Positions 50,197 to 58,600 of a stretch of DNA of 64,000 bases are shown here, piece by piece; the stretch's first letter is position 1; each line of letters begins with the position of its first letter. Below the pieces are notes generated by a model. That model searched no databases. It saw only the letters and a program-made list of their open reading frames with translations, and was not told where the DNA came from. The position numbers and the translations under genes were made by a program. The stretch covers positions 1 through 64,000 of the forward strand of contig NZ_JABWGN010000024.1 in NCBI RefSeq assembly GCF_013363975.1. The letters run 5' to 3'. The DNA comes from Nonomuraea montanisoli. Lineage in GTDB: Bacteria > Actinomycetota > Actinomycetes > Streptosporangiales > Streptosporangiaceae.

Positions 50197-51237
50197 CTAC
50201 GGGGATGTCCCCTCAGGGGTCCGGTCCGCGTAGGTGACCAGTTCCGCTCCGGCGTCGTACAACAGCCGGAGGCATGCGTACACCTCCGGGGCGTCGGTCG
50301 GCGACCTGCTGATGGTCATGCTGAAGACGATGTCCGCGGGACTGTAGCCGTCGGCGGCCAGGATCGTGTGCCGCGCTCCGTGGGCCAGCAGCAGCCTGAC
50401 CATGTCCAGCAGCGACTCGCCCTCGCCGTCGGCGTCGCCGACGCCGTCGAACTTCTCCAGAACCGCGTGCAAAGGGGTGTTGCCTCTGCTGCTGCAGCAG
50501 GACACGGGATCGACACTCGTCTGGCTGCCGCGGTAGGTCTGGAAGTACGTCGACCAGACGTAGGTGTCGTCGCTGTCGACGGTGTCGGTGAGCATCGCGT
50601 CGGGATCGGCTCCGGCCTCGAGGAGGATCCGGACGGTCTCCGCCGAGCCGGAGAACACGGCCAGGTGGAGCGGCGTGAGGCCGGACCGCTCCAGCGGCCC
50701 CGTGCCGATGCCGCTCTCCAGAGCCGCGTGCATGGCCTCCGCGTCGCCCCAGGCGCACGCGCGTCCGAAGTCGATGACGGCGGTCGACCGTCTGAGGTCG
50801 AGGAGCCTGTGGGAGAGCCGGACCTCCGCGGGGACGGGCTGGCCGCCCTCGTGGTCGACGCGGTAGGTCGCCGGGTCGGTCCTCGTCGCCGCCTCGGCCA
50901 GGTCGACGAGCAGGAACCACTGTCCTTCGTCGTGGCCGACGGTGTACCAGGCGCGGTCCTCGGCCACGAGGCCCGGCTCGGTCTCCGAGCCCTCTCCGCC
51001 GGAGTAGAGGGTGACCTCCCACTCGAAGTCGTCGTCCGTGCGCAGGAGTTCGTCCGCGGGCCAGACCACGGCCAGCAGCGCCTGGACGGACGGAGGAACC
51101 GGATACTCGCCCGCGGGCGTGGTCACGCTCCACTCCCGGGGCGCGAAGTCCTCGGGGAGGTGGGCATTCAGCCGCCTGAGCTGGAGGAGAACGTCCGGAT
51201 CCAGGTATTCGGCCGGGGCGGCGGAATGGTGCGGCAT
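50197..51237 (-). CDS. Ankyrin-repeat protein
   Basis: A 346-residue cytosolic protein. The first half (residues 1-150) is not recognised and contains a Trp-rich DRAWYTVGHDEGQWFLLVD region. The second half holds ankyrin repeats: SGLTPLHLAVFSGSAETVRILLEAGADP near residue 205, then a longer divergent unit with RGNTPLHAVLEKF, and ADGYSPADIVF near 300. Such repeats mediate protein contacts. ATG 51237 is chosen. No enzymatic motif was found. It ends 11 bp from the small gene at 50010-50186 on the other strand. Confidence 0.75.
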   Translation of the reverse strand: MPHHSAAPAEYLDPDVLLQLRRLNAHLPEDFAPREWSVTTPAGEYPVPPSVQALLAVVWPADELLRTDDDFEWEVTLYSGGEGSETEPGLVAEDRAWYTVGHDEGQWFLLVDLAEAATRTDPATYRVDHEGGQPVPAEVRLSHRLLDLRRSTAVIDFGRACAWGDAEAMHAALESGIGTGPLERSGLTPLHLAVFSGSAETVRILLEAGADPDAMLTDTVDSDDTYVWSTYFQTYRGSQTSVDPVSCCSSRGNTPLHAVLEKFDGVGDADGEGESLLDMVRLLLAHGARHTILAADGYSPADIVFSMTISRSPTDAPEVYACLRLLYDAGAELVTYADRTPEGTSP

Positions 51238-51293
51238 CGTTCGCCTTTCGCGTGGAAGATCGATTCGGCGGACGCTATCAGCGGGCGATGACA

Positions 51294-51343
51294 AGAACCG
51301 GCGGCCCCATGATCACTTCTGTGGTCATGGGGCCGCCGGTTCT
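51294..51343 (-). terminator. Long perfect hairpin after the snapalysin gene
   Basis: 19-bp arms AGAACCGGCGGCCCCATGA (51294-51312) and TCATGGGGCCGCCGGTTCT (51325-51343), loop of 12 nt that itself can pair in part (CAC/GTG). It lies 33 bp past the stop of the minus-strand snapalysin gene and before the ankyrin gene's 5' end. Confidence 0.85.
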
Positions 51344-51375
51344 CGATCTGTCTCGCCCGCGACGCTCGGTGGCGC

Positions 51376-51897
51376 TCAGCGGTCCACGTACAGCCGGCCG
51401 AACTCGGCCAGCGGGGTGGCGCCGGCGAAGTTGCGGTCCACCTCGGCCCGCTCGGCCGCGCTCGGGTTCGCGTTCGTGCAGCTCACCGGGGCGCTGGAGC
51501 CGGACATCAGGTCGGAGCACAGGCCGGTGCGCCGGTCGGGGAGGCCGAGGATGTGGCCGATCTCGTGGGCGGCGATGCGCACCGGGTTGTAGCCCTGCGA
51601 GGTGGCCTGCCGGCCCATCCAGATGGTGCCCCGGCCCAGGCTGGTGGGCAGGGTGCGCGGCCAGCCGTTGTCGGCCGTGACGACGAAGTGGGCGGGGGTG
51701 CCGGCCACCAGGCGGACGTTGCCGACGCTGGAGTTCCAGATCTGCGCGGCCTGGTCCACCGCGCCGCGGAACTCGGCCGCGCGGCCGGCGTCGTAGCGGA
51801 GGACCTGGACCAGGGCCGCCGCCTGCGCGGGCGAGGTGGCCAGCAGGAACGCGACGGTGAGAACGAGAGAGAGCGCGAGACGGAGGGGTCTTGGCAT
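51376..51897 (-). CDS. Secreted snapalysin-type metalloprotease (M7 family)
   Basis: A 173-residue secreted enzyme. Signal peptide residues 1-26 or so (LALSLVLTVAFLLATSPAQA). Zinc motif HEIGHILGLPD at residues 111-121 with His111, Glu112, His115 and Asp121, the Asp as third ligand being the hallmark of M7 (HExxHxxGxxD). Two further Cys (127 and near 139) can form a disulfide. The protein is a small neutral protease that typically cleaves at aromatic residues. The ATG at 51897 follows AGGAG by 5 nt. The usual divergent LysR activator gene of snapalysins is not present here. Confidence 0.93.
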   Translation of the reverse strand: MPRPLRLALSLVLTVAFLLATSPAQAAALVQVLRYDAGRAAEFRGAVDQAAQIWNSSVGNVRLVAGTPAHFVVTADNGWPRTLPTSLGRGTIWMGRQATSQGYNPVRIAAHEIGHILGLPDRRTGLCSDLMSGSSAPVSCTNANPSAAERAEVDRNFAGATPLAEFGRLYVDR

Positions 51898-51985
51898 CGT
51901 GTCTCCTCGGACAGTGGGGGGTGCTGTCACGGTAGGCGCGGCGACGCCGCCCGGGGACAAGCCAGTTTCCCTCTATCGCGATGCT

Positions 51986-52203
51986 ATGGATCAGCGCGCC
52001 GAGCTGCCCGACCGCCCGCGTCGCCGGCACCGTGCGCGGTCATGTCCCGGCCGGGACGCGGCGTTCGCCGCGCTGGTGCGCACGGTGGCGCTCCAGGCGC
52101 CGGAGCGGACGGTGGTCTTCGACATGGCGGTGCCGGTCGAGGTGTTCGGCCGGGTGCGCCTGACCGGCGGGCGCCGGTCGTACCTGGTGCGGGGGTTTGG
52201 GAC
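51986..52203 (+). pseudogene. Truncated GlxA/DJ-1 domain remnant
   Basis: The frame from ATG 51986 encodes a short Arg-rich start, then TVVFDMAVPVEVFGRVRLTG and GRRSYLVRGFG, the characteristic first strands of the DJ-1/PfpI part of GlxA-type AraC regulators. After about residue 72 homology stops and the sequence becomes a 15-bp tandem repeat. The Cys elbow and the HTH are absent. Only an N-terminal fragment remains. Confidence 0.55.
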
Positions 52204-52240
52204 GGGGCCGCCCGCGGCTCGCGCGCCTGTTCCCGAAGGC

Positions 52241-52284
52241 GGGAAGCGGCCCGGTGGGAAGCGGCCCGGTGGGAAGCGGCTCGT
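52241..52284 (-). repeat. 15-bp tandem repeat after the DUF4287 gene
   Basis: GGGAAGCGGCCCGGT at 52241-52255 and 52256-52270 (identical), then GGGAAGCGGCTCGT to 52284. It abuts the TGA stop of the minus-strand DUF4287 gene (stop 52284-52286). Confidence 0.85.
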
Positions 52285-52571
52285 CAGGGCCGGTTGTCCT
52301 TGCCGTCCAGCCACAGGGTGTCGGACGCGTCGCGGTGGGATCCGGAGCTGCCGACGTGTTTGGCGTCGATCTTCGGGCCCTTCTTGATCACGTGGACCAG
52401 GGCCATCGCGTGCCCACGGCCCAGGTCGTAGTCCTGCTTCAACCAATCGATGATCACCCCGGCCTTGGTGGCCGGGTCGTGGAAGCCGCGCTCCTCGGCC
52501 AGCGCGATGAACGCGCGGGGCGTCAGTCCGGTCTTGTCCTCGATGGTGTCGAGGTACGCCTGGAAGGACAT
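52284..52571 (-). CDS. DUF4287 domain protein
   Basis: A 95-residue all-helical protein: SFQAYLDTIEDKTGLTPRAFIALAEERG, split by a conserved turn, then KAGVIIDWLKQDYDLGRGHAMALVHVIKKG. The motif pair is diagnostic of DUF4287. Function unknown; some members sit with DUF5655 and are predicted to act in small-molecule or nucleic-acid processes. ATG 52571 follows GGAGAGAG. It is divergent from the HxlR regulator at 52669 and is its likely target. Confidence 0.85.
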   Translation of the reverse strand: MSFQAYLDTIEDKTGLTPRAFIALAEERGFHDPATKAGVIIDWLKQDYDLGRGHAMALVHVIKKGPKIDAKHVGSSGSHRDASDTLWLDGKDNRP

Positions 52572-52668
52572 GTCTCTCTCCGTTTCGGTGGTATTCGGGC
52601 CGATGGGCAGCAAGCTTGTCTTTTGCAACTATGGTCTGTCAACTGCAGCTTGCGTTAGGATGCGCATC

Positions 52669-53316
52669 ATGGCGCACCGTGAGTACGGGCAGTTCTGCGG
52701 CCTGGCCCGCGCGATGGAGATGGTCGGCGAGCGGTGGAGCATGCTGATCGTCCGCAACCTGCTCGCCGGGCCCCGGCGCTTCACCGACCTGCGCACCGGC
52801 CTGCCCGGCATCCCGACCAACATCCTGTCGGCCCGCCTCAAGCAGCTCGAGGAGGCCGGACTGGCCACCCGGCGCGCGCTGCCGCACCCCGAGCGCGCGG
52901 TGGTCTACGAGCTCACCGGCTACGGGCGCGACCTCGAACCGGCGCTGATCGCGCTGGGCCGCTGGGGCGCGCGGACGCTCGACGAACCCCGCCCCGGCGA
53001 GGTCGTCACCGCCGAGTCCGTCGCCATGTCCTTCCGCACCGCCTTCCGCCCGGAGCGGGCGCGGGGGATCACCGTCGGGTACGAGGTCCGCATGGGCGAC
53101 TTCACGCTCCACCTCCAGGTCACCGACGGCGCGCTGACGGGCGGCCTCGGCCCGCACCCCGCCCCCGACCTCGTCGTCGAACGGCTGGCCGGCCAACCGA
53201 TCCGCGAGCTGATGAGCGGCGTCAAGAGCCCCGGGGAGGTGCTCGCCGAGGGCGGCCTGCGGGTGGAGGGGGATCCCGCGCTCCTCGACGGGTTCGCCGC
53301 GATGTTCCGCTTCTGA
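52669..53316 (+). CDS. HxlR family regulator with SCP2-like tail
   Basis: A 215-residue winged-helix regulator. Core HxlR block: FCGLARAMEMVGERWSMLIVRNLL with Cys10, then RRFTDLRTGLPGIPTNILSARLKQLEEAG. The C-terminal half (from about residue 120) is an SCP2-like fold found in many actinobacterial HxlR proteins and may bind a hydrophobic ligand. Start at ATG 52669; ATG 52660 in frame is an alternative. Divergent from DUF4287 with 97 bp between. Confidence 0.88.
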   Translation: MAHREYGQFCGLARAMEMVGERWSMLIVRNLLAGPRRFTDLRTGLPGIPTNILSARLKQLEEAGLATRRALPHPERAVVYELTGYGRDLEPALIALGRWGARTLDEPRPGEVVTAESVAMSFRTAFRPERARGITVGYEVRMGDFTLHLQVTDGALTGGLGPHPAPDLVVERLAGQPIRELMSGVKSPGEVLAEGGLRVEGDPALLDGFAAMFRF

Positions 53317-53403
53317 TCCCGGACGGGAGTCCGGCTGACGCGCGGCGATCTCCGTGCGACGATGTGCCTCCAGCCGTCCCCCGTCCGCACAGAGCGGAGG
53401 CCG

Positions 53404-55590
53404 ATGAGCGACGTCCACGGCGAGGTCTACGCGAGGCTCCTCACCCGTGCCCTGCGCGATCCCGAGATCGTCTCCGCGCTGGCCGAGCCCGGCGCCCCCT
53501 CCGCCGACGAGCTGCGGCGGACCGCCGGCGACCATCGCGCGTTCGTCCTCGCCCAGGCCAGGACGGCGGAGGAGGAGTGGCGGCGGGCCCAGGCCGATGT
53601 GCGGGCCACGCGCCGGCGGCGGCGCCTGAAGCGGCTCTTGGCGTGGGCGGTGTGGATCGTCGCCGTCGTGCTCATCCTGGCGTCGATCATGGCGAGTACC
53701 TGGGCCGGCAGGCTGCAGGAGGCGTACGGGCAGCACCACGTCGTCACGGTCGCCGAGGTGCTGGAGTACGCCCTGTACGCCCTGATCGGGATGGCGGTCG
53801 TCGTCGCGGGACTCGCCTGCATCGTCTGGTTCGGGTACGTGGTGGTGGCGGAGAAGCCTTCCGGCGGCCCGCCGGACGAGGACCGCCGGCTGATGGTGAC
53901 GGCCGCGACGACGGCGGTGCTGGTGCTCCTGCTTTCCGCGATCTCGCTGGGCGAGGGCGCCAGCGACGTCGCCTGGCAGCTCACCACCGGCCGCGTCCCC
54001 GAGTTCGAGGACCACTACGCCTGGGAATGGCTGATCATCCTCGGCGCGCTGGCCGTCTACGGGGCGGCCGGCGCCACGGCCCTGGAGGAGCTGAGGCAGC
54101 TCGACCTGGACGACGAGGTCACCCGGCTCTCGAACGTCTGGCAGGACGCCCTCCGCGAGAGCCTGCTCGGCTTCCTGCGCGGCGAGATCAGCGGCAAGGT
54201 CGCCCGCCCGCACGCCGTCAGCCTCGCCATCGGCGCGGCCCCCGGCCTGAGCAACGTGCGCTCGCCCGACGTCCACGTGCGCACCGCGGCCGAGGCCGCG
54301 CTGCTGTCGATCACCGACGCCATGGCCGGCGGCAGCGTGGCGCTGGCCGGCCCGCGCGGGGTGGGCAAGACGGAGCTGCTCAAGGAGCTGTGCAACCCCG
54401 CGCGCAAGGAGTGGCTGAGCGTGGAGGTCATGGCGCCCGTCGCCTACGACCGCCGCGAGTTCATGCTCCACCTGCTGGAGGTGCTCTGCCGCCGGGTCAG
54501 GGCGACCGGGCTGAAGACGGCCGCGCTGGCCGAGCGGGAGCTGCGGCGGGTGCGCAGCGTGCAGACCCGCTCCAACGAGTCCAACGCCAACCTGGGCTGG
54601 GGCGGCTTCGGCGTGTCGATGAAACGCGGCACCAGCCTGGCCCACCAGCCGATGACGTACCCCGAGATCGTGAACGCGCTGCGGACGCTGCTGCGCCGGG
54701 TGGCGGCGGAGCTGCACGACGCCCCCGTACGGCGGCGGCTGGTGGTCGGCGTCGACGAGCTCGACCGCATCGCCCCGGCCACCGCGGCGCGCGACTTCCT
54801 CAACGAGCTCAAGGCCGTCTTCGACGTCCCGCACTGCCTGTTCGTCCTGTCGGTCTCCGACGAGGCGCTGCGCGAGGCCGATCTGGCCCCGCTCGGCCGC
54901 CGCGACGCCTTCGACAGCGCCATCGACGAGGTCGTCCGCGTGGACCCGCTCGACTACGAGACCTCCGTCCGCCTGCTCGACACCCGCGTCGTCGGCCTGC
55001 CCGCGCCGTTCTCGGCCCTGTTCTACTGCCTGTCCGGCGGCAGCCCCCGCGACCTGCTGCGCATGGCCCGCGCCGCGATCGCCCGGGTGACGCCCGAACG
55101 GCCGTGCCCGCTGTCGGAGGTCACCGCCGCGCTCGTCGAGCGCGAGCTGGAACGGGTCGCCAACAGCGCCGTCCCCGGCGGCCACGGGGAGGAGCTGCTG
55201 CAGCTCTTCCACGCGCCGCTGGTCGCCGCGCACGGCGGCCTCGGCGGCCTGGCGCCCAACATCACCCGCCAGGCCGCCCTCACGCCCGGCGGCGACAAGC
55301 TCGGCGCCACGCTCGCCAACCGCGCCCACTACCTCGACACGATCGGCGGCATCTTCACCGACGACCTGCGTGAGGAGGCCGTCACGGCGGCCGCCGACCC
55401 GGACTTCCCCGGCTCGTTCGCGGCCCTGGCGCGGGCGCAGCGGGAGATCGGCCGCACCGACGTCCTGGCCCGCTCCAGCCTCCAGCGGATCAGGGCCGCG
55501 TGGGGCCTGGCCGCGCTGCCGGAGAGCGGCCAGGCGTCGCCCCCGGAGAGCGGCGGCGTGACCTCCACCCGGCCCGGCCACCGCGGGTGA
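53404..55590 (+). CDS. Membrane-anchored P-loop NTPase (KAP-like)
   Basis: A 728-residue protein. The N-terminus has a basic helix then four membrane helices (about residues 80-102, 120-142, 165-185 and 217-235). The ATPase follows with Walker A GPRGVGKTELL near residue 315 and Walker B VVGVDELDRI near 448, as in KAP/STAND NTPases. A C-terminal helical part ends in a short repeat (PESGQASPPESGG). KAP NTPases are membrane-tethered switches, some in phage defence. The gene at 55641 follows 50 bp downstream and may be co-transcribed. Activity and trigger unknown. Confidence 0.7.
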   Translation: MSDVHGEVYARLLTRALRDPEIVSALAEPGAPSADELRRTAGDHRAFVLAQARTAEEEWRRAQADVRATRRRRRLKRLLAWAVWIVAVVLILASIMASTWAGRLQEAYGQHHVVTVAEVLEYALYALIGMAVVVAGLACIVWFGYVVVAEKPSGGPPDEDRRLMVTAATTAVLVLLLSAISLGEGASDVAWQLTTGRVPEFEDHYAWEWLIILGALAVYGAAGATALEELRQLDLDDEVTRLSNVWQDALRESLLGFLRGEISGKVARPHAVSLAIGAAPGLSNVRSPDVHVRTAAEAALLSITDAMAGGSVALAGPRGVGKTELLKELCNPARKEWLSVEVMAPVAYDRREFMLHLLEVLCRRVRATGLKTAALAERELRRVRSVQTRSNESNANLGWGGFGVSMKRGTSLAHQPMTYPEIVNALRTLLRRVAAELHDAPVRRRLVVGVDELDRIAPATAARDFLNELKAVFDVPHCLFVLSVSDEALREADLAPLGRRDAFDSAIDEVVRVDPLDYETSVRLLDTRVVGLPAPFSALFYCLSGGSPRDLLRMARAAIARVTPERPCPLSEVTAALVERELERVANSAVPGGHGEELLQLFHAPLVAAHGGLGGLAPNITRQAALTPGGDKLGATLANRAHYLDTIGGIFTDDLREEAVTAAADPDFPGSFAALARAQREIGRTDVLARSSLQRIRAAWGLAALPESGQASPPESGGVTSTRPGHRG

Positions 55591-55640
55591 ATCTGCCGTT
55601 TCCCGCAGAATGTCGTAGGGATGATCAAGAATGGCGTCCC

Positions 55641-58600
55641 ATGGGATGGATCGGGATCGCGACGGGCCACGAGCTCACCGTCGAGGGGACGCGACGGCCG
55701 GTGCTCGCCTGCCGGACGGCCGCGGGCCGCGTGCTGGCCAAGGTGCCCGCCGACGTCAGGAAGGATCCGGCCGCGGTACGGCTCGCCGCCCTCTGCGAGC
55801 GGCTCGGCGAGCACGCGCGGGCGGTGCGCGACCGGGTCGAGTCCTGGATGGTGCGGTCGCTGCCCGTCCCGGCGACGGTGTTGGCGGCCGTGTGGGACGA
55901 CCCGGTGTGGCGCGAGACGCTCACCGACCTGGTCATCGCCCCGATCGTCGACGGCGCGCCCGACCTCGGCCGCTGCGCGCTCCTGCGCGAGGGCGCGTGG
56001 ACCGGCGCGGACGCCTTCGCGATCCCGCACCCGCTGCTGCTCGGCGACGAGCTGCCCGTCTGGCGGGGACGGTACCTCACGCAGGTGGTCGAGCAGGTGG
56101 GCCGCGAGGTGTGGACGCGTCCCGCGAGCATGGACCGCGCGTTCGGCCTGGTCGGCCTCTTCGGATACCTGGACGCCCGGTACGAGAGCGGCGCCGCGTT
56201 CGAGCGCCGCGTGCACGAGCTGGGCGGGCGGATCAAGGGGGACAGGGCGCGGTTCACCGTGCACGCGCCCGAGCCGCTCGGCGTCGAGATCGACCTGGAC
56301 TGGAGCGGGCCGATGAGCCCGGCCTACCTGGCGGGGCTGAGCTTCACCGCGGGTGGCCGGGAGATCGGCGACATCGCCTGGTCCGAGGGCGTCCGCGTCC
56401 TCATGGCGCTGTACGCGACCCGCACCGTGGACGAGGCGGAGCCGGAGGTGGAGGCGGCCGAGGCGTACTCCCGCTACTGCGACGCCCACCAGGGCGAGCC
56501 CGGCACCGTGGCGCCCTCCGGCATCACCGGCCCGACGCGCGAGGTGCTGCTACGCGCCGAGGCGGTGCTGCCGGGCCCGCCCGCCGGCCCCGGCGAGGAC
56601 ACGTGCGTCGCCGTCCGCTACGAGCACTCCGTCCTGGACGAGCCGGTCGTCGAACTCGTCCGGCGCGCGGCCGTCGACGGCGACAAGGCCGAGAAGTCGC
56701 TGTACGACCTGGACCCGGTGGCGGAGACCGGCGTCGGCGCCGTGCACGCGGGCCCGCTCGGCTTCCTCGCCTCCGCCCTGCACCGCCACCCGGCGCACCG
56801 CGCCCGCATCCTGGCGGCGCACACCGACCTGCGGGCCGCCCGCGGCCTGGCCCCCCGCAAGCCCGGCCTCGCGCGCACCGCGCTGACGCGTACCGGCGAC
56901 GACCTGGAGACGCACGCGCCCGAGCTGCTGCCGCCGTTCTTCGAGGAGTGCGCGCGGATCCTGGCCGCCGCGGGCAGCGACCGCTTCGCCGCCGCCTTCT
57001 TCGACAAGGCCCGCGCCGCCGAGGACGCGCACGCGCTGCCGGTCGACGAGGCCGCGCTCGTCGCGGCGCACCTCGCCGCGGGCGCGGACGCCGCCGGAAC
57101 GGCCACGCTCAAGAAGCACGGCGAGCGGCTCGCCGCCCGCCATCCCGCCCCCGGCGCGTACCGCTGGCACCGCGGCCTGCTCACCGCGTGGTGCGAGGAG
57201 GTCCCGGACGGCGCGGACGGCGCGCTGGCCCTGGCCGACGGCTGGGCGGCGCTGGCGAAGGCCGCCGGGCACGCGCTCGGCGGGCCCGAGGACGAACGCG
57301 CCGTCCGGGCCCTGCTGGACAGCGGCTGCATGGAGTCGGCGCCGCGGGCCCTCTGGACGTTCGTCCTTCCGTTGCTCGGCCCGATGGCACGGGCCGACGC
57401 GGGCGTCGGCCGCGCGCTCCTCGGCACCCTGCCGCTGCCCGCCAAGGACAGCCCCAAGGCGAAGAGCGCGGCGGTGTCGCTCCTCCTCGGCAACCTCGCG
57501 GACGCGGGCCTGACCGCCCCGTTCACCACGTCCCCCGGGTTGGCGGGGGCGGCGGCGAAGGACTGGCTCGGCCGCTTCCTGAGGCGGTACGCGGGGCTCG
57601 CCCTCCCCGTCGCCGGTCTCGGCGACCTCCTGCACGACGCCGGTACGCGGCTGCGCGCGCAGGGCCTCACCTGCGACGACCACGAGGCGGTCCTGGGCGT
57701 GGACGAGGACGAGGTCAACCGCTGGGAGGAGACCGCCGCCGACCTGCCGCTCCTCGATCTCCTCCTGGAGCGCGGCGTCCCGCTCGCGCGGCCGCGGCTG
57801 CTGCACACGTTCAAGCTGTACGACCGGCTCGCCTCCGGAGCGGGCACCGACCTGGCCGCCGTCGCCGCCGACCCGGACTGGGCTCCGCTGCTGCGCGACG
57901 CGATCGTGGGCAACGTGGCCAACCAGCTCAACGTCACCGAGCCCGCCGTCCCGAAGCAGACCGCCCCCGAGACCGTACGGGCCCTGACCGCGACACCGGG
58001 AACGGCGCGCATCGTCGCCGCCATCCTGGCCGAGCACGCCGGGCGAGTACCGGATCAAGGGCTCCCGGACGCGCACGCCGCCCTGTGCGACGCCGAACGG
58101 TTCACCGTCGCCGGAGTCCCCGGCCCCCTCCTGGACAGCGTCCGGACGATCGCGACCGGGACGGACCCGGCCCGCGCCCTGGCCGCCACGCTGAGCGGCG
58201 GCGTCCTCGACGAACTGGAGTTGCCCGCCTTCGTTCCCGGCCACGTCAACACCATCACCGGCTACCTGGAGGAGAGCGGCGCCGACCTGCTCCTGATCGA
58301 GTCCGGCCGGCTCTGGGAGCACCAGTTCCGCGCCTCCGTCGTCACACCGGAGGGAGTCGGCCCGTCCCACGGCTTCGGCACCTACGAGGACATCTCCCAC
58401 CGGTCCCACGAACGGACCGAGGCGCGCGACCTCTCCGACCGCTGCCTGATCGCCGTGAACGGCCGGGTGACCGTCCTGGACCACGACGGTCCGCACTGCC
58501 CGCACGGCAGCGCGCACCCCGCCGCCCGCCGCGTCGCGCCGGCCGACGGCGAACGGGTCGCCTTCCCCGGTGGCGCCGAGGCCACCGTGTGGCGCGGCCG

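Noticed and set aside
51297..51343. Tiny peptide gene in the 51.3-kb hairpin
   Set aside because: A 16-codon frame starting ATG lies in the hairpin arm but has no ribosome site and is explained by the inverted repeat.
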